Below, piece by piece: positions 61,861-64,000 of a DNA stretch of 64,000 nt. Below the pieces are notes generated by a model. The model had not been told where the DNA came from, searched no databases, and was given only the letters and a program-made list of their open reading frames with translations. The stretch covers positions 310,001-374,000 of the forward strand of contig NW_003101664.1 of NCBI RefSeq assembly GCF_000003855.2, given 5' to 3'. How positions within the stretch are numbered: the stretch's first letter is position 1; the number at the start of each line of letters is the position of its first letter. This DNA is from Blastomyces gilchristii SLH14081. Taxonomy: Eukaryota > Ascomycota > Eurotiomycetes > Onygenales > Ajellomycetaceae. A program made the translations under genes and the position numbers.

Positions 61861-62753
61861 GCAGAATTAAGCAGATCTATTCAAAAAATTGTGTCCTGGT
61901 CTTTTATAAAGAGAAAAATAAAAGAATCTTGTTTAGACAAGTGGAATAAAAGCTGGCAGAAACAAAAGAAGAGTATACATTATTCAAGATTTGAAACAAA
62001 ACCCAAGTGGAAATCTTGTTCAATTAAATGTAAAAAGAAAATATTCTCATCTATAATACAGCTGAAACTAGGACATGGCTATTTCAAATCTTATATACAA
62101 AGATTTGATGATAGATTTGACTCAATAGAATACTCATTCTGCAATGCAAATGAGAATTCTGAGCATATTGTAATGCACTGTGCATTATACAATAATCTCA
62201 GAGTCAGATTGAAAGAGAAGTATGATCTAAATCAATTAAATATGAGATTCTTATTCTCAACTGAGACAGGAATTAAATACTTAATAGACTTTCTATCAGA
62301 AACTCAAGCAGCTACAAGAAAATGACTAAATTCAGAATTATCTGAATATGAAGAGGAGGAAATCAATCAAATATAGTCTGTTAAAACAGCTATACACTAT
62401 CTTTTAATAATTTGTTTTGTTACAGTCTCTCTTTACTTTATCTTTTTCTTTCAATTTCTTTCTATCTATTTATTTAATGTGTCTATCTTTAAGACTGTGT
62501 TCTCTTTCTCTTTTCCTTTGTCATGATATTGTCAAATGGTTTCAAAGTATTAGAAGATGTTAAAACACTGCAATTTATAAACAGTTTTTGTATTCTGAGC
62601 TGAAATTTTCTGATTTTGCATATCTGAAATTGATGAATGTATAATAGTTAACTTTACAGATATAGAAAAAACCCTGAGAACTAAAAGTTCTCAGGTAGAT
62701 GTCATAGTCTCTGACTGCATACATCTATAATTGAAGAATAATAATAATAATAA
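61861..62753 (+). mobile_element. 5'-truncated LINE retrotransposon
   Basis: 893 bp inserted in the chromovirus pol, flanked by a 14-bp target duplication TATTGAGAATTCAT (61847-61860 and 62754-62767). It ends in an (AAT)n tail at 62737-62753, as in LINEs. The open frame to 62325 (about 155 LINE codons) encodes the C-terminal domain of a fungal LINE ORF2: LKLGHGYFKSYIQRF, then CNANENSEHIVMHCALY with the Cys/His knuckle. Unlike its surroundings it keeps TGG Trp codons and has no stop until 62323. It is still CpG-free. A 9-bp hairpin precedes the tail. It is too truncated to be autonomous. Confidence 0.82.
62673..62695 (+). repeat. 9-bp hairpin near the LINE 3' end
   Basis: CCTGAGAAC and GTTCTCAGG pair around a TAAAA loop, about 58 bp before the end of the LINE. 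In several LINE clades a 3' stem-loop is the RNA feature recognised by the reverse transcriptase, so this is a plausible recognition hairpin. The structure is seen; the role is inferred. Confidence 0.6.
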
Positions 62754-64000
62754 TATTGAGAATTCATTATAATAATTCTTATATGAGACACTTTGAATTA
62801 GAGAAGACTGAGAAGCTTCTAAAATATAAATATATTTAAGACAAGCTTCAGACAGATATTAAAGAGTATATTAAGACTTATAATATCTGTTAAAGAATAA
62901 AGATTTCACAGTATAAGTAATACAGTGAGTTGATATCACTGTCTGTTTTAAAGAGCTCATGATAGAATCTATTAATGAATTTTATAGTTGACCTGCTGAA
63001 GTTGACAAGAGTTAAAGAATATAACTTAATTTTGATCATTATTGACTGCTTTATAAAGATGATCAGATATATCTCTATTTATAAAAAGATTAAAGCCTCT
63101 GAATTAACTGATCTGTTTTTAGATATCATCATTTATAATCACAGTGCTCTGAAATTATTGATAATAGATTGAGAATTCCTCTTCATTAGTAAATACTGAT
63201 CAGCTTTTTACTATTATCTTATAATAAGATATCTTCTCAGTACTGCTTTTCATCTGCAGATAGATAATCAGACTGAATATCAGAATCAGATACTAGAACA
63301 GCATCTTTAAGTATTCTGTTTATATTATTAGAATAATTGACTTAAACATCTTTTAACTGCTGAATTTATATATAACAATATAAAGAATATAATTTTAAAG
63401 ATATCTTCTTTCTATACTTATTATAAATATAATTCTTTATTACTCAGTGACATTGTGAATAATATTTCAAAAGAGAGAATAGATAGTTAGAATATTAAAC
63501 AGATACAGAGAACAGAGTATTTCTCAGTATTAGAAGTAAAAGTGAGATTGAAACTTTTAAATAAAATTTATAAGAAAATGATGAAAAGTATTCACTATAC
63601 TCAGAAATAGTAGATGAAATACTATAATTGAAAACATCTTTCAATAAAGTTCTTGATAGAGGATTAAGTACTACTTTCAGTAAAGAATATTAAGATAATA
63701 AGATTATATAAGAAGCTTAGTAAGTGATGACTAGAATCTTTCTCAGTAACAAGAGTGATGAATAAGCAGATATATAAGTTAAAATTACTTACAGAATTGA
63801 AATCAATTCATTCTATTTTTCACATTTTCTATTTAAAGCTCTATAAGCAATGTCTCAGAGCAGAGCTGTCTTGACTGAATAATATTAAGATTGAAAATGA
63901 TACTGAATATCTTATGAAGAAAATATTGAATAAGTGAATATATTACAGCAAGCTTCAATATCTTATAAAATGAAAAGATTATTTATTATCAGAGAATTTA

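Larger units (their letters stand above)
50454..64000 (+). mobile_element. Second chromovirus-type Gypsy, interrupted by another Gypsy and a LINE, runs off window
   Basis: The left end is inferred at 50454, where TGTCACGCCCCC begins a GC-rich stretch; a candidate 504-bp LTR would end TATGACA at 50957, the mutated mirror of TGTCACG. Gag spans about 51053-52020 with a zinc knuckle (YFNCRADNHYISNY; two Cys now Tyr). After the inserted Gypsy, pol resumes at 59294: reverse transcriptase around 60130-60480 (YVDYRGLNKMIVKNYYSLL, FEYLVLSFDLCN, IVYLNDILIFS), RNase H to about 61600, integrase after the LINE at 62968-63460 (STAFHLQIDNQTEYQNQILE) and a chromodomain at the window end (YLIKWKDYLLSENL). Conserved Trp codons are TGA (60307, 63197, 63338). 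Confidence 0.75.

Noticed and set aside
45400..64000. TGA read as Trp (alternative genetic code)
   Set aside because: TGA replaces Trp only in transposons; intact genes on the left use TGG and TGA normally, and TAA/TAG stops also litter the elements. Transition mutation explains it.

Overview
This window is fungal nuclear DNA: intron-containing genes with short GT..AG introns and typical filamentous-ascomycete proteins on the left, and a nest of mutated transposons on the right. The gene content (Nst1, Rho2, mL40, a RING-CH protein, ILV2, a highly reducing PKS, galactokinase) and the sharp switch from ordinary gene-rich sequence to very AT-rich, CpG-free repeats suggest an Eurotiomycete, most likely Onygenales (Ajellomycetaceae/Blastomyces-like). 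That placement is inference from gene style, not from a search.

Left part (1-30.1 kb). In order: NST1 (minus, runs off the left edge), rho2 (plus, with a 6-nt exon), mitochondrial ribosomal mL40 (minus), a membrane RING-CH protein (minus), acetolactate synthase ILV2 (minus, five exons, three Gcn4/CpcA-type sites upstream), a complete 2727-residue HR-PKS (minus, seven exons, KS-AT-DH-MT-ER-KR-ACP), a LaeA-like methyltransferase (plus, four exons) and galactokinase (plus, three exons). The PKS and methyltransferase diverge from a 3.4-kb spacer and may form a minimal polyketide locus; the flanking genes look like housekeeping genes.

Right part (30.6-64 kb). This is a stack of transposable elements. 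A TIR-bearing, apparently non-autonomous DNA element (30579-36582) is split by a complete Copia element (30600-35758, 104-bp LTRs, 5-bp target duplication). A complete chromovirus-type Gypsy element follows (37428-42980, about 190-bp LTRs). Ordinary-composition DNA with a damaged BTB gene (43.4-45.0 kb) interrupts the repeats. Then comes a second Copia (about 45.1-50.45 kb) apparently cut by a second chromovirus (from about 50454 to beyond the window end). That chromovirus is itself interrupted by a complete Gypsy (52040-59293, 258-bp LTRs) and by a 5'-truncated LINE (61861-62753, 14-bp target duplication).

The main biological signal is the mutation pattern of these repeats. CpG is almost absent, GG/CC pairs are depleted, and conserved Trp codons read TGA, which points to C-to-T change strongest at CpG and CpC rather than the CpA-focused change of classic Neurospora RIP. 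Comparing the LTR pairs shows that the outermost 70-250 bp of several elements escaped mutation while the matching inner LTR was mutated. This gives built-in before/after comparisons and suggests a homology-dependent process that stops short of element edges.
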